Below the pieces are notes generated by a model. It searched no databases. It saw nothing but the letters and a program-made list of their open reading frames with translations, and had not been told where the DNA came from. This document shows, one piece after another, positions 53,154 through 62,197 of a DNA stretch of 64,000 nucleotides. Made by a program: the position numbers and the translations under genes. Position 1 is the stretch's first letter. Each line of letters begins with the position of its first letter. The stretch is from NCBI RefSeq assembly GCF_003610555.1, contig NZ_RAPQ01000015.1, forward strand, positions 36,910 through 100,909, in the 5' to 3' direction. This DNA comes from Marinifilum flexuosum (GTDB taxonomy: Bacteria > Bacteroidota > Bacteroidia > Bacteroidales > Marinifilaceae).

Positions 53154-54050
53154 ATGATAGTTTCAGTTATAGGATTAGGATTAATTGGTGGCTCTATTGC
53201 TTTGGATTTAAAGCAAAGGGGATTTGCTGACAAGGTGATTGGAGTGGACAATAATCCAATGCATGCACATCAAGCCAAAAAGTTGGGTATTGCAGATGAA
53301 ATCCAGGATTTAAAAACTGCGATTGAATCATCTCATTTGGTTATTCTTGCCATTCCGGTAAGTGCATGCATTAAATCTCTTCCACAAATCATGGACTTGG
53401 TAGACCAACAGATTGTAACCGATTTGGGATCGACCAAAGAACAGTTGATAGAATCCATAGCAAATCATCCAAAGAGAAAGCAGTATGTTCCTGCCCACCC
53501 AATGGCGGGTACCGAATTCTCTGGGCCACAAGCGGCACACTCTGGATTGTTTGATGGCAAATGCTCTATTATTTGTAATCCTGAAGATTCGGACAAAGAA
53601 GCGGTTAACATGATTAGCGACATGTTTCACACATTACAAATGCGATGCGTTTACATGGATGCAGAGGTACACGACAGACAAACTGCCTATGTTTCTCACC
53701 TTTCGCATATCAGCGCATTCGCCTTATCGCTAACCGTTTTGCAGAAGGAAAAGAAAGACAAACACATTTTTGAATTGGCAAGTGGTGGTTTCGACTCTAC
53801 CGTTCGATTGGCAAAAAGTTCGGCCGAAATGTGGACTCCAATTTTCCATCAGAACAAAAAGAACATTGGAAAGGTTCTTCAGAAATATATCGATACACTA
53901 CAGCAATTTAAAGATCGAATTGAGAATGACGATTTAGAGGGAGTTGATGATTTAATTAATGAAGCCAATGACATTCGTAGGGTTTTAGATGAAAAAGAAA
54001 GAAATGAAGCTGAAACCATTAAGAATGCAAAAAGAATAAGAAGAGCCTGA
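53154..54050 (+). CDS. tyrA: Prephenate dehydrogenase
   Basis: A 298-residue NAD-dependent enzyme of the tyrosine branch. The N-terminal GLGLIGGSIALDLK is the Rossmann dinucleotide loop. DLGSTKEQLIE, VPAHPMAGTEFSGPQAAHSGLFDGK (substrate-binding His), YVSHLSHISAFAL and the C-terminal helical dimerisation domain match the family. There is no fused chorismate mutase here; that activity is on the next gene. It is three bases after the aminotransferase. Confidence 0.93.
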   Translation: MIVSVIGLGLIGGSIALDLKQRGFADKVIGVDNNPMHAHQAKKLGIADEIQDLKTAIESSHLVILAIPVSACIKSLPQIMDLVDQQIVTDLGSTKEQLIESIANHPKRKQYVPAHPMAGTEFSGPQAAHSGLFDGKCSIICNPEDSDKEAVNMISDMFHTLQMRCVYMDAEVHDRQTAYVSHLSHISAFALSLTVLQKEKKDKHIFELASGGFDSTVRLAKSSAEMWTPIFHQNKKNIGKVLQKYIDTLQQFKDRIENDDLEGVDDLINEANDIRRVLDEKERNEAETIKNAKRIRRA

Positions 54051-54133
54051 AAAGGATAAAGTATTAAGGAATAAGTATAAAGAAATAAACCAAATTTTTA
54101 ATCACTCGGAAAAAGAGTAAATATCAAAATCGC

Positions 54134-55222
54134 ATGAGCAAAAAAATTGAAATAGCAGAACTAAGCAGTTGGCCAATCGAAAATATTGACAGACCATTAA
54201 TTATTGGTGGTCCTTGTAGTGCTGAAACGGAAGAACAAGTGTTGGAAACAGCAAGAGGAATTAAAGCAGCTGGGATTCCAATTTTCCGCGCAGGTATCTG
54301 GAAACCAAGAACTCGCCCGAATAGTTTCGAAGGAATTGGTGCACAAGGATTAATCTGGCTACAAAAGGTTAAAGCTGAAACAGGAATGCTAACTGCAACT
54401 GAGGTTGCCAACGCAAAACATGTTGAATTGGCTCTTGGTGCAGGTGTTGATATTCTTTGGATTGGCGCAAGAACTACTGTAAATCCTTTCGCAGTACAAG
54501 AAATTGCAGATGCATTACGAGGTCATGATATTCCGGTTTTGGTAAAAAATCCTATTAATCCAGATTTGGAATTATGGATTGGAGCAATTGAAAGACTAAG
54601 TGCAGTAGGTTTAACCAAACTAGCTGCAATTCACCGTGGATTCTCAACTTACCAAAAGTTAAAGTACAGAAACGATCCGCAATGGCAGATTCCAATTGAA
54701 ATGAAAAGAAGATTGCCAAACTTGCCAATGTTCTGCGATCCTAGCCACATTACCGGTGACAGAGCTTACCTGGAAGAAGTGACTCAAAAATCGATGGATT
54801 TGAACTACGAAGGTTTGATTATTGAATCGCACTGCAAACCAGAAGAAGCATGGAGTGATGCAAAACAACAGCTGACTCCTAAGACACTTGAAGAACTTTT
54901 AGCTAACTTAGTGCTTCGTGATCCTGAAGCTGACAATGAGGTGATCAATAATACTCTTGGCGAATTGAGACACTTAATTGATGACTTCGATCAGAAACTT
55001 TTGGAATTACTGGAAAACAGAATGCAGGTTGCCAAAACAATTGGTCATTACAAAAAAGAAAATAACATTACTGTATTACAAAATAAACGTTGGGGACAGA
55101 TTCTTGAAAAGAGCCTTGAAAACGGGAAGAAAAAAGGATTCAGTGAACAATTCATTAATAATTTGTTCAAAGCAATTCACCAGGAATCAATCAACCAGCA
55201 GGAAGATATCATGAATTCGTAA
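54134..55222 (+). CDS. DAHP synthase / chorismate mutase bifunctional enzyme
   Basis: A 362-residue fusion. Residues 1-260 are the AroA(beta)/KDO8P-like DAHP synthase: IIGGPCSAETEEQV, FRAGIWKPRTRPNSFEGIGAQGL, WIGARTTVNPF, VLVKNPINPD, MFCDPSHITGDRAYL, EGLIIESHCKPEEAWSDAKQQLTP. Residues 270-355 are an AroQ chorismate mutase (LGELRHLIDDFDQKLLELLENRMQVAKTIGHYKKENNITVLQ). This is the usual Bacteroidota form, where the mutase domain makes the synthase sensitive to prephenate. It catalyses both the first step of the shikimate pathway and the branch step to Phe/Tyr. Confidence 0.95.
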   Translation: MSKKIEIAELSSWPIENIDRPLIIGGPCSAETEEQVLETARGIKAAGIPIFRAGIWKPRTRPNSFEGIGAQGLIWLQKVKAETGMLTATEVANAKHVELALGAGVDILWIGARTTVNPFAVQEIADALRGHDIPVLVKNPINPDLELWIGAIERLSAVGLTKLAAIHRGFSTYQKLKYRNDPQWQIPIEMKRRLPNLPMFCDPSHITGDRAYLEEVTQKSMDLNYEGLIIESHCKPEEAWSDAKQQLTPKTLEELLANLVLRDPEADNEVINNTLGELRHLIDDFDQKLLELLENRMQVAKTIGHYKKENNITVLQNKRWGQILEKSLENGKKKGFSEQFINNLFKAIHQESINQQEDIMNS

Positions 55223-55539
55223 CAGAAATAATTAGTGACTAGTCGTTAGTTAATAGTAATGACTGGTTGCTAAAAACAAGTCAAGAATTGAAAGTAGAGT
55301 TTAAAATATAACAGAAAAGTTTATTTCTAAATTCTTCCCTTTTAGGGAAGATGGCGACAGCCAGAAGGGTGTATTTTTGATTAAATTATTCTTATTTCAC
55401 CCTTTTCCCTGTCGGGATTTTCCCTAAAAGAGAAAAACTCAACTTGAAAATATTATAAAATTTATTATTGTATAACCAATCAGTTGTTTCAACTCTTGAT
55501 TCGCATTGCCAAATACGAACCTACTAATTACTCTAAACA
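55223..55539. repeat. Palindromic dispersed repeat, copy 1, inside the operon
   Basis: The 317-base gap before aroB contains a long imperfect palindrome at about 55326-55455: it opens TCTAAATTCTTCCCTTTTAG and closes TTTTCCCTAAAAGAGAAA, and the middle carries AGAAGGGTG against CACCCTTTT. The same sequence, in the same orientation, recurs at about 60.24-60.41 kb. The rest of the gap is AT-rich with no promoter I trust, so aroB expression depends on read-through unless a weak promoter is hidden here. Confidence 0.75.
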
Positions 55540-56583
55540 ATGAAAAGCATACACATCGAAAATCAGAACAGCACAATCTTAATTGGTGAATCTTATCTTA
55601 ACATTAAAAAATACTTGCCTGAGAAGAAGTGCTTTTTAATTTGCGATGAAAATATATACGCTCATTACAAAAGTTTTATAGATGACTTTGATCACATCGT
55701 AATTGGCTGTGGCGAAGGGATTAAAACCTGGTCATCGGCAGAGAAGATTGTAGCCAAATTGCTTGAATCCGGAGCCGATAGAAACAGTTACCTATTGGGA
55801 ATGGGTGGCGGATTGGTTTGTGATGTTACAGGCTTTGTTGCTTCTATCTTTATGCGAGGATTAGAGTTTGGATTCATCTCTACTTCCCTTTTATCGCAAG
55901 TAGATGCAAGTGTTGGTGGAAAAAACGGAATCAATTTTGGCAAGCTCAAAAATATGATTGGTGTTTTCAATCCTCCCCAGTTTGTAATTTGCGATCCACA
56001 ACTGCTAAAAACACTGCCTGAGCGCGAAGTAAGAAGTGGATTTGGAGAGGTGATAAAGCATGCTTTTATTAAGGATAAAGATCTTTTCGAGTTTTTGAAA
56101 GACAATAAGGATGCACTGTTGAAGTTGGAGCCGGAACTAATGGAAAATTTGATTTTCAGAGCAGTCTCTATCAAAACTGATGTGGTAAACAATGATCCAT
56201 TTGAAAGAGGTGAGCGTAAAAAGCTGAATTTTGGTCACACCATTGGTCATGCCATCGAAAACAATTCTGACCTCACACATGGTGAGGCTGTATCTGTTGG
56301 AATGGCTTTGGCAACAAAATTATCAGAAGAAATGTGTGGTTTGAATATAGAAGAAAGTTCAGAGGTCATCTCGCTTCTCAAAAAATTCAAGCTACCTGTT
56401 GATCATGAAGTTCCAGCGGAAGTCATTAATGATTTTCTGATCAAAGACAAGAAAAAGAATCGCTCTTCTATTGACTTTATCTTATTAACAAAAATTGGAG
56501 AAGCTTGCATCAAGTCAATTCCAATTGAAGATTTAAAAAGCAAGGTCATTCAGCTTTGCAAAGACCCAAAACCAATACAATAA
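55540..56583 (+). CDS. aroB: 3-Dehydroquinate synthase
   Basis: A 347-residue NAD-dependent enzyme converting DAHP to dehydroquinate. LLGMGGGLVCDVTGFVASIFMRGLEF (NAD loop), STSLLSQVDASVGGKNGINFGKLKNMIG, REVRSGFGEVIKHAF and LNFGHTIGHAIE (metal-binding Glu and His residues) are all present. Length is normal. It follows the repeat-containing gap and precedes aroA by ten bases. Confidence 0.96.
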   Translation: MKSIHIENQNSTILIGESYLNIKKYLPEKKCFLICDENIYAHYKSFIDDFDHIVIGCGEGIKTWSSAEKIVAKLLESGADRNSYLLGMGGGLVCDVTGFVASIFMRGLEFGFISTSLLSQVDASVGGKNGINFGKLKNMIGVFNPPQFVICDPQLLKTLPEREVRSGFGEVIKHAFIKDKDLFEFLKDNKDALLKLEPELMENLIFRAVSIKTDVVNNDPFERGERKKLNFGHTIGHAIENNSDLTHGEAVSVGMALATKLSEEMCGLNIEESSEVISLLKKFKLPVDHEVPAEVINDFLIKDKKKNRSSIDFILLTKIGEACIKSIPIEDLKSKVIQLCKDPKPIQ

Positions 56584-56593
56584 CCACAAAACA

Positions 56594-57871
56594 ATGAGAG
56601 TTCGAATTCAAAATTCAAATATAAAAGGGAGCATCACTCCTCCCAGCTCAAAAAGCATGATGCAAAGAGCATTGGCCGCAGCCGCTTTGGCAAAAGGTGA
56701 AACAATTATTCTAAATCCATGCCGATGCGATGATGCCACTGCCGCAAGCAATATCATTCAAAAAATGGGTGCTGATGTTACTGATTTGGGACACAAAATT
56801 ATTGTAAAAAGCAATGAAGATAATGCTGCCAAATCAGTAATGGTAGGAGAATCAGGCTTATCATTAAGAATGTTCTCTCCCATTCTGGCTTTAAATCCCG
56901 AACCAGTAAGCATCAACGGTAGAGGAAGTATTCTAAAACGTCCGGTTCACAATATTCTTGAAGGACTGGAAGTCCTGGGCATAGAATGTAAAAATCCCGG
57001 CAAAGGATTACTTCCCATCCAGTTGGAAGGTGGATATAAAAATAATAAAGCTGTGATTAATGGTGCATTGGGTTCTCAGTTCTTAACAGGTCTTTTAATG
57101 GCATTGCCTTGCAGAAAAGAAGATACGATTCTGGAGGCAACAAACCTCAAGAGCATTCCTTATATTAATATGACCATTGATTTGTTAAAGGATTTTGGAA
57201 TTGAAATCAATCATGAGAATTACAAGCGCTTTACCATCAAAGGAAATCAGCAGTACAAATCCATAGAATACACAGTTGAAGCAGATTGGAGTTCAGCCGC
57301 ACCACTTTTGGTAGCAGGAGCATTAAAAGGAAAACTTACCCTTGAAAATTTGAATCCATATTCGTACCAGGCCGACATTGCCATTTTGGATGCTTTGAAA
57401 AAATGCGGAGCAAGTTTACATTGGAATGGCAATAGCCTGACGGTTGAAAAGAAAGGATTAAACGCCTTTGAATTTGATGCAACTCATTGTCCTGACCTCT
57501 TCCCTCCTCTGGTATCTTTAGCGGTTCATTGTAATGGCGACACAAGAATTAAAGGAGTACATCGACTGGAGCACAAGGAGAGCAATCGCAGTATCGTTCT
57601 GCAGAAGGAATTTGGAAAACTTGCCGTACCTATTCGAATTGAAGGCGATGAAATGGTAATTCCGGGAGGAAGATTAATTGGCGGCATCACAAACAGTAAT
57701 AACGATCACAGGATTGCAATGGCATTGGCTGTTGCCGGATTAAATTCGAAATATCCAGTGGAAATTGGTGATCATGATTGTGTTGCAAAGTCTTATCCTG
57801 ATTTTTTCACGGATTTGAGAAAGATTGGTGGTGGCGTTGCCGAATTCTATTTCAAAAGTCAATTTGTATAA
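56594..57871 (+). CDS. aroA: 5-Enolpyruvylshikimate-3-phosphate synthase
   Basis: A 425-residue enzyme joining shikimate-3-phosphate and PEP. PPSSKSMMQRALAAAAL (phosphate-binding loop), GESGLSLRMFSPI, INGRGSILKRPVHN, NGALGSQFLTGLLMALP, EADWSSAAPLLVAGAL, FPPLVSLAVHCNG and NNDHRIAMALAVAG are the family signatures. The glyphosate-region loop reads ESGLSLR, as in class II-like or divergent enzymes, rather than NAGTAMR. Length is normal. Confidence 0.95.
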   Translation: MRVRIQNSNIKGSITPPSSKSMMQRALAAAALAKGETIILNPCRCDDATAASNIIQKMGADVTDLGHKIIVKSNEDNAAKSVMVGESGLSLRMFSPILALNPEPVSINGRGSILKRPVHNILEGLEVLGIECKNPGKGLLPIQLEGGYKNNKAVINGALGSQFLTGLLMALPCRKEDTILEATNLKSIPYINMTIDLLKDFGIEINHENYKRFTIKGNQQYKSIEYTVEADWSSAAPLLVAGALKGKLTLENLNPYSYQADIAILDALKKCGASLHWNGNSLTVEKKGLNAFEFDATHCPDLFPPLVSLAVHCNGDTRIKGVHRLEHKESNRSIVLQKEFGKLAVPIRIEGDEMVIPGGRLIGGITNSNNDHRIAMALAVAGLNSKYPVEIGDHDCVAKSYPDFFTDLRKIGGGVAEFYFKSQFV

Positions 57872-57883
57872 AAATCAATATCA

Positions 57884-58312
57884 ATGATCATAGTTAGTTC
57901 CTGTTTGGCAGGAGTAAAATGCAGATACGATGGAAATGACAACCTGGTAGCTGAAATCAAAGAACTGGTTTTATCGGGAAAAGCCATTGCATTGTGTCCT
58001 GAGGAATTAGGAGGCTTGTCTACCCCACGAACTCCTTGCGAAATTGTGAAAGAGGACAATCAATTAAAGGTGATGACAAAGGATCGAGTTGATTGCACAG
58101 CACAATTCCTGCTAGGAGCTGAAAAGGTAGCCGAGATTGCAAAAATTCTGGATAGCAAACAAGCCATTTTAAAAGCCAATAGTCCATCTTGTGGATGTGG
58201 AATGATTTACGATGGCAGCTTTACGGGAAAGAAAATCAAAGGAAAAGGATTGACCGCCGAACTATTGTCAAAGCAAGGAATTGAAATCAAAAATGAAACG
58301 AACATGAATTGA
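57884..58312 (+). CDS. DUF523 domain protein
   Basis: A 142-residue protein. IVSSCLAGVKCRYDG at the start, CPEELGGLSTPRTPCEI, and AILKANSPSCGCGMIYDGSFTG with GKGLTAELL at the end are the conserved blocks of DUF523, which has several Cys that may bind a metal cluster. Function of the family is unknown. It is 12 bases after aroA, so it is co-transcribed with aromatic genes although no aromatic role is known. Confidence 0.9.
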   Translation: MIIVSSCLAGVKCRYDGNDNLVAEIKELVLSGKAIALCPEELGGLSTPRTPCEIVKEDNQLKVMTKDRVDCTAQFLLGAEKVAEIAKILDSKQAILKANSPSCGCGMIYDGSFTGKKIKGKGLTAELLSKQGIEIKNETNMN

Positions 58313-58459
58313 AACGAAGTGGAAATCGTGAAATCAATTTTAGCATTCTAAATTATACACAAGAGAATGATTAAAATTCATCGAGAGTTCCATCTGGCAA
58401 ATAACAGAAAAATATAAACAGATGAAACGAACTTTAAAGAATAAAATAATACACTAACG

Positions 58460-59008
58460 ATGAAAGTCGAGCCTTCTATACACACAAGCAAATCTGGCAA
58501 AGAAATTACACTTCGTGAGGCAAGCATTTCGGATGCTCATTCACTTAGAAATTGTATTCTTTCCTATATCAATGGAGTTACCATTCCTTTTACAAGAGAG
58601 GAATTTGATAAGTCGAATACAGAAATTGAAAACTGGATTAAAGGCCTAAACTCTGCTCCAAACAGTTTATTGCTAATTGCGGAATATGAAGGTGAAATTA
58701 TTGGCAATATTGATGTAACATCCAGCCGAAGAAGCATGCTTCAGCACACAGGATATATTGGTATGGGTGTTCATGAAGCTTGGCAAAACAATGGCGTTGG
58801 CTCTCTTCTGTTTCAGAAAATGATTGATTGCTACGAAAGAAACCAGGAAATTGAACTTTTATGGCTACAAGTATTTGGATCCAACTTATCAGGCTTACAT
58901 ATGTATCGAAAATTTGGTTTTGAGGAGAATGGTCGGCAAGAAAAATTCATAAAAACACATGATGGCGAATATATTGACAATGTTATCATGACAAAAACAT
59001 TAATTTAG
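58460..59008 (+). CDS. GNAT family N-acetyltransferase
   Basis: A 182-residue GNAT protein. EITLREASISDAHSLRNCIL, LLIAEYEGEIIGNIDVTSSRR, GYIGMGVHEAWQNNGVGSLLFQKMIDC (acetyl-CoA loop) and WLQVFGSNLSGLHMYRKFGFEENGRQEKFI are typical. Substrate unknown. It sits between DUF523 and aroC, with 147 and 28 bases of spacing, so it is probably a passenger in the operon. Confidence 0.88.
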   Translation: MKVEPSIHTSKSGKEITLREASISDAHSLRNCILSYINGVTIPFTREEFDKSNTEIENWIKGLNSAPNSLLLIAEYEGEIIGNIDVTSSRRSMLQHTGYIGMGVHEAWQNNGVGSLLFQKMIDCYERNQEIELLWLQVFGSNLSGLHMYRKFGFEENGRQEKFIKTHDGEYIDNVIMTKTLI

Positions 59009-59036
59009 AGCACACATAGCATAAGAAACATAGAAC

Positions 59037-60017
59037 ATGAACAATTTCGGAAGAATATTCAGATTAAGCATATTTGGTGAATCACATGGTAAAGGGGTTG
59101 GCATAACCATTGATGGTTGTCCGGCAGGAATTCCTCTAACAGAAGAAGATTTAATGCACGATTTAGGTCGCAGAAAATCTGGAGCAAGAGGAACCACTCC
59201 AAGAATTGAGAAAGATTTACCAGCCATTTTAAGTGGAACTTTTGAAGGCAAAACAACGGGAGCTCCAATCATTATCCTGTTCAGAAACAAGAATACCCAA
59301 TCGAAGGATTACAGCAATTTATTGGACAGTCCACGTCCCGGACATGCCGATTTTGTTGCGCAGCATAAATTTGGAAAGAACAACGACTACACAGGAGGCG
59401 GTCACTTTTCAGGAAGAATTACCCTGGGAATTGTAGCAGCGGGTGTGGTAGCGAAAAAGATCTTAGGCGATGTTAACATTGATGCCAAACTAACTGAAAT
59501 TGGTGGTAGAACCGATTTCGATGCTGCCATTGAAGAAGCTCTGCTTGAACATGATTCAATTGGAGGAATTGTGGAGTGTAAAGCAAACCATCTTCCTATC
59601 GGATATGGAGAACCATTTTTCGACTCGGTTGAATCAATGATTTCTCATCTGATTTTTGCCATTCCTGCAACAAAAGGAATTGAATTTGGTTCGGGTTTCG
59701 AAGCTGCCAAAATGAAAGGCTCCCAGCACAACGATAATTTTATCGATGAAACTGGAAAAACAGAAACCAATCATGCGGGTGGTATCAATGGAGGAATTAC
59801 CAATGGCAATGAATTGGTTTTCCGGGTAGCCATCAAACCAACCTCATCCATTGGGAAAACTCAAAACACCATGAACTTTGCCAAAGGAAAAGTAGAAGAA
59901 CTGCTGATTGAAGGTCGCCACGATGCCTGTATTGCACTTCGCATCCCGGTGATTATTGAAGCTGCTGCTGCCATTGCACTGGCAGACTTAAAACTAATCG
60001 ATCAAGCAAGAAGATAA
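59037..60017 (+). CDS. aroC: Chorismate synthase (short form)
   Basis: A 326-residue FMN-dependent enzyme making chorismate. FRLSIFGESHGKGVGITIDGCPAGI, DLGRRKSGARGTTPR, LSGTFEGKTTGAPI, RPGHADFVAQHKFGKNNDYTGGGHFSGRITLGIVAAGVVAKKIL and NHAGGINGGITNGNELVFRVAIKPTSSI, with GRHDACIALRIPVIIEAAAAIALADL at the end, are clear. It is about 30 residues shorter than the usual Bacteroidota enzyme; the deleted part lies in the middle, and HLIFAIPATKGIEFGSGFEAA looks more like enzymes of Firmicutes or spirochaetes. All conserved active-site blocks remain. Confidence 0.95.
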   Translation: MNNFGRIFRLSIFGESHGKGVGITIDGCPAGIPLTEEDLMHDLGRRKSGARGTTPRIEKDLPAILSGTFEGKTTGAPIIILFRNKNTQSKDYSNLLDSPRPGHADFVAQHKFGKNNDYTGGGHFSGRITLGIVAAGVVAKKILGDVNIDAKLTEIGGRTDFDAAIEEALLEHDSIGGIVECKANHLPIGYGEPFFDSVESMISHLIFAIPATKGIEFGSGFEAAKMKGSQHNDNFIDETGKTETNHAGGINGGITNGNELVFRVAIKPTSSIGKTQNTMNFAKGKVEELLIEGRHDACIALRIPVIIEAAAAIALADLKLIDQARR

Positions 60018-60065
60018 TATTAGGTCGCTGCATGTTATATTAAGACCTATGTTTCAATCAATGAG

Positions 60066-60095
60066 AAGAGATGCCTTTGGGTGTCTCTTTTTTTT
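60066..60095 (+). terminator. Rho-independent terminator of the aromatic operon
   Basis: AAGAGATGCC and GGTGTCTCTT pair as a ten-base stem (two G-U) with a four-base loop, followed by eight T. It lies 48 bases after the aroC stop. Confidence 0.85.
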
Positions 60096-60238
60096 GAAAT
60101 CTATTTTATCCTCGGGTTGAAACCCGAGGCAATGGAATAAAACCTGCGAATATTTTTCCCTTTCCTCTAGGCGACCCCTTATGCACCTTTATTTTCCAGA
60201 ATATAGTATGAAGAAGAATTATATATACAATCGTTTGA

Positions 60239-60410
60239 TCCTAAATTCTTCCCTTCTAGGGAAGATCCCGACAGGGAGAAGGGTGTATTTTTGATTATTT
60301 TTTCTTATCTCACCCTTTTGTCTGTCGACAGTTTGTTCACACTTAATGTGTTCACGAGCTACACTTCGCTTCGGTTCCCTAAAAGGGAAACAATCAATTT
60401 GAAAATACTT
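60239..60410. repeat. Palindromic dispersed repeat, copy 2
   Basis: The same palindromic element as at 55.3 kb, in the same orientation: TCCTAAATTCTTCCCTTCTAG at the start and CCCTAAAAGGGAAA at the end. This copy is longer by a roughly 50-base insertion (from TTTGTTCACACTTAATGTGT to TTCGCTTCGGTT). It fills much of the 563-base gap between aroC and the CsgG-family gene; the remainder of the gap has nothing I recognise. Confidence 0.75.
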
Positions 60411-60580
60411 TAAATGATTCAGCATTGTTAAATCAAACGAATTATTTCAGATTTGTGTATAAAGAATAGAATTTAGCTGAGAAAGATGATCTTCTTCTCC
60501 CCCTTTACAAGCTCCACAAATTTCCGTAACTTACTTTTCTATCTGTTGATTTTTAGAATATTAACTAAACTTAAACCAAA

Positions 60581-61507
60581 ATGAAAAAAATCGGAAATCT
60601 AATCAAGATAAGTGCTTTGCTTGTCTTGTTTTCATTCATAGCTTTTAAAGTTTCAGCACAACAACCACAGATTAAAAAGCGAATTGCTGTCTTTGTGTTT
60701 GAAGATAAAACCGATAAAAGCTGGAGATGGTGGAACAACAAAGGAGTTGGCGATGGAGTTAGCGATATGCTGACCACTGCATTGGTTAAATCAGGTAACT
60801 ACAGGGTAATGGAACGTGCCGAAATCGACCGTATCTTAAACGAACAAGACTTTGGTCAGTCTGGTAGAGTTACACAACAAAGCGCTGCGAAAATTGGTCA
60901 GGTGTTGGGTGTTGAGATTGCTGTAATCGGATCGGTATCAGAATTTGGATACAAAAAGGGAGAAACCGGAGGTGCCATTAAAGGCTTGGGTATTGGCGTT
61001 TCGAACCAGCAAGCCGTTGTTGGTGTTGATGTTCGCATGGTAAACACAAACACCGGAGAAATTATTACTGCAGAAAATGTACGCAAAAAGAAATCGGCAA
61101 AAGGATTAAAGCTAAGAACCAATAAACTCGCCTTTAAGGACAGGAAAGATTTTGATGAATCATTGGTTGGGAAAGCAGCTCGTGAAGCCATTGAAGATGT
61201 AGTAGCCATGATAGATAACAACGCCAACAACATTCCTTGGCAAGCCAAAGTAATCACCGAAAAAGGAGGAATTGTGTTTATCAACTCAGGAGAAGCCGAT
61301 GGCCTTAAAGTGGGTGATGTATTTGCGGTTTACAGCAAAGGAGAAGACCTGATTGATCCCGACACAGGCATCTCCTTGGGAAGTGTGGATACCAAAATAG
61401 GAGAAATAAAAATTACCGATGCCAGTGTAGGAAATGGAAAAGCTTCCAAGTGTTCCATTGTGCAAGGAAGCGGATTTGCCAAAGGCAATTTTGTGAGGGT
61501 GAAATAG
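60581..61507 (+). CDS. CsgG/HfaB family secreted protein
   Basis: A 308-residue exported protein (signal MKKIGNLIKISALLVLFSFIAFKVSAQ; no lipobox Cys). Residues 35-200 match the CsgG domain: RIAVFVFEDKTD, GVSDMLTTALVKSGNYRVMERAEIDRILNEQDFGQSG, VLGVEIAVIGSVSEFG, VGVDVRMVNTNTGEI. Residues 215-308 (KVITEKGGIVFINSGEADGLKVGDVFAVYSKGE) look like the C-terminal FlgT/OB-like domain. CsgG proteins form outer-membrane export pores; this one lacks the usual lipid anchor, so it may be a soluble periplasmic relative. Single gene with its own terminator. Confidence 0.85.
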   Translation: MKKIGNLIKISALLVLFSFIAFKVSAQQPQIKKRIAVFVFEDKTDKSWRWWNNKGVGDGVSDMLTTALVKSGNYRVMERAEIDRILNEQDFGQSGRVTQQSAAKIGQVLGVEIAVIGSVSEFGYKKGETGGAIKGLGIGVSNQQAVVGVDVRMVNTNTGEIITAENVRKKKSAKGLKLRTNKLAFKDRKDFDESLVGKAAREAIEDVVAMIDNNANNIPWQAKVITEKGGIVFINSGEADGLKVGDVFAVYSKGEDLIDPDTGISLGSVDTKIGEIKITDASVGNGKASKCSIVQGSGFAKGNFVRVK

Positions 61508-61562
61508 TGCATTCTAATTACATAACAAAATCAAAACACATAACAAATCAACTGTAAAAACA

Positions 61563-61602
61563 AAGCCTTAAAAGCTTGCCCCTCCGCATACTTTTAAGGC
61601 TT
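61563..61602 (+). terminator. Rho-independent terminator
   Basis: AAGCCTTAAAAG and CTTTTAAGGCTT form a perfect 12-pair stem with a 16-base loop, followed by a short T-rich run. It lies 56 bases after the CsgG-family stop. Confidence 0.8.
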
Positions 61603-61650
61603 TTATCTTATTTTTTTGAAATATTACTTGGTTGTGCAACGGTTACTTTT

Positions 61651-61659
61651 GTTAGGTGC
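61651..61659. repeat. Left boundary of a two-gene module (GTTAGGTGC)
   Basis: GTTAGGTGC here is the exact reverse complement of GCACCTAAC at 62826-62834. It fits GTTRRRY, the strand-exchange box of an integron attC site. The bases just before it (TGCAACGGTTAC) could belong to the rest of that site, but I cannot define its other end. Confidence 0.4.
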
Positions 61660-61664
61660 TGTTT

Positions 61665-62090
61665 TTAACCTAATTTGATTGTTAATGCATCAATCGTTTT
61701 TACATCTTTTATAATATTAGCAAATGTTCTATGGTATCCATTATATAAAATATTCCTATGTTTCAATTTTATGACAAAAACAGGATCATCTACATGAGAA
61801 TATTGTGGACCATCTATTCCAACTGTCGGTTGGTAGAAGAACAAGTTATTTATCTTAAAGGTTTCTATTTCACCTTTTTCCTCAAAACAACTTGTGTCAT
61901 TGCCGAAAGTTGAGATGATAGATTGTCGAATTACTTCAAAGTCATTTAACTCAATAAACTTGTCGTCTGATTTAAAAATTTGCTTTGCGAATTCTCTAAA
62001 GTTAATTTCCTCATAGGACACTGTTTCTTTAGGTTTTACATATTCTCTTGTTTGAAGCAGTTCTGGAAATCTTTCCCTAACATCCATCAT
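61665..62090 (-). CDS. Small ParB/sulfiredoxin-like protein (tentative)
   Basis: A 141-residue protein with no signal or membrane segment. The C-terminal half ends DDPVFVIKLKHRNILYNGYHRTFANIIKDVKTI. The NGYHRTFA run resembles the GxHR motif of ParB-like and sulfiredoxin-type domains (normally DGHHR), so an ATP/CTP-hydrolase-like fold or a nuclease-like relative is possible; this is weak. It shares a minus-strand module with the next gene, which lies 107 bases upstream. The two together are enclosed by the GTTAGGTGC / GCACCTAAC pair. Confidence 0.6.
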   Translation of the reverse strand: MMDVRERFPELLQTREYVKPKETVSYEEINFREFAKQIFKSDDKFIELNDFEVIRQSIISTFGNDTSCFEEKGEIETFKINNLFFYQPTVGIDGPQYSHVDDPVFVIKLKHRNILYNGYHRTFANIIKDVKTIDALTIKLG

Positions 62091-62197
62091 ATTTTTATAA
62101 TTTACATTAAACCATCGTTAATTATTCCCTGTTGTTTGTAGTAAAGAACTACTGTTGTTTGATAAACTCAACAGAATTATTACTGTAGAAATATTAT

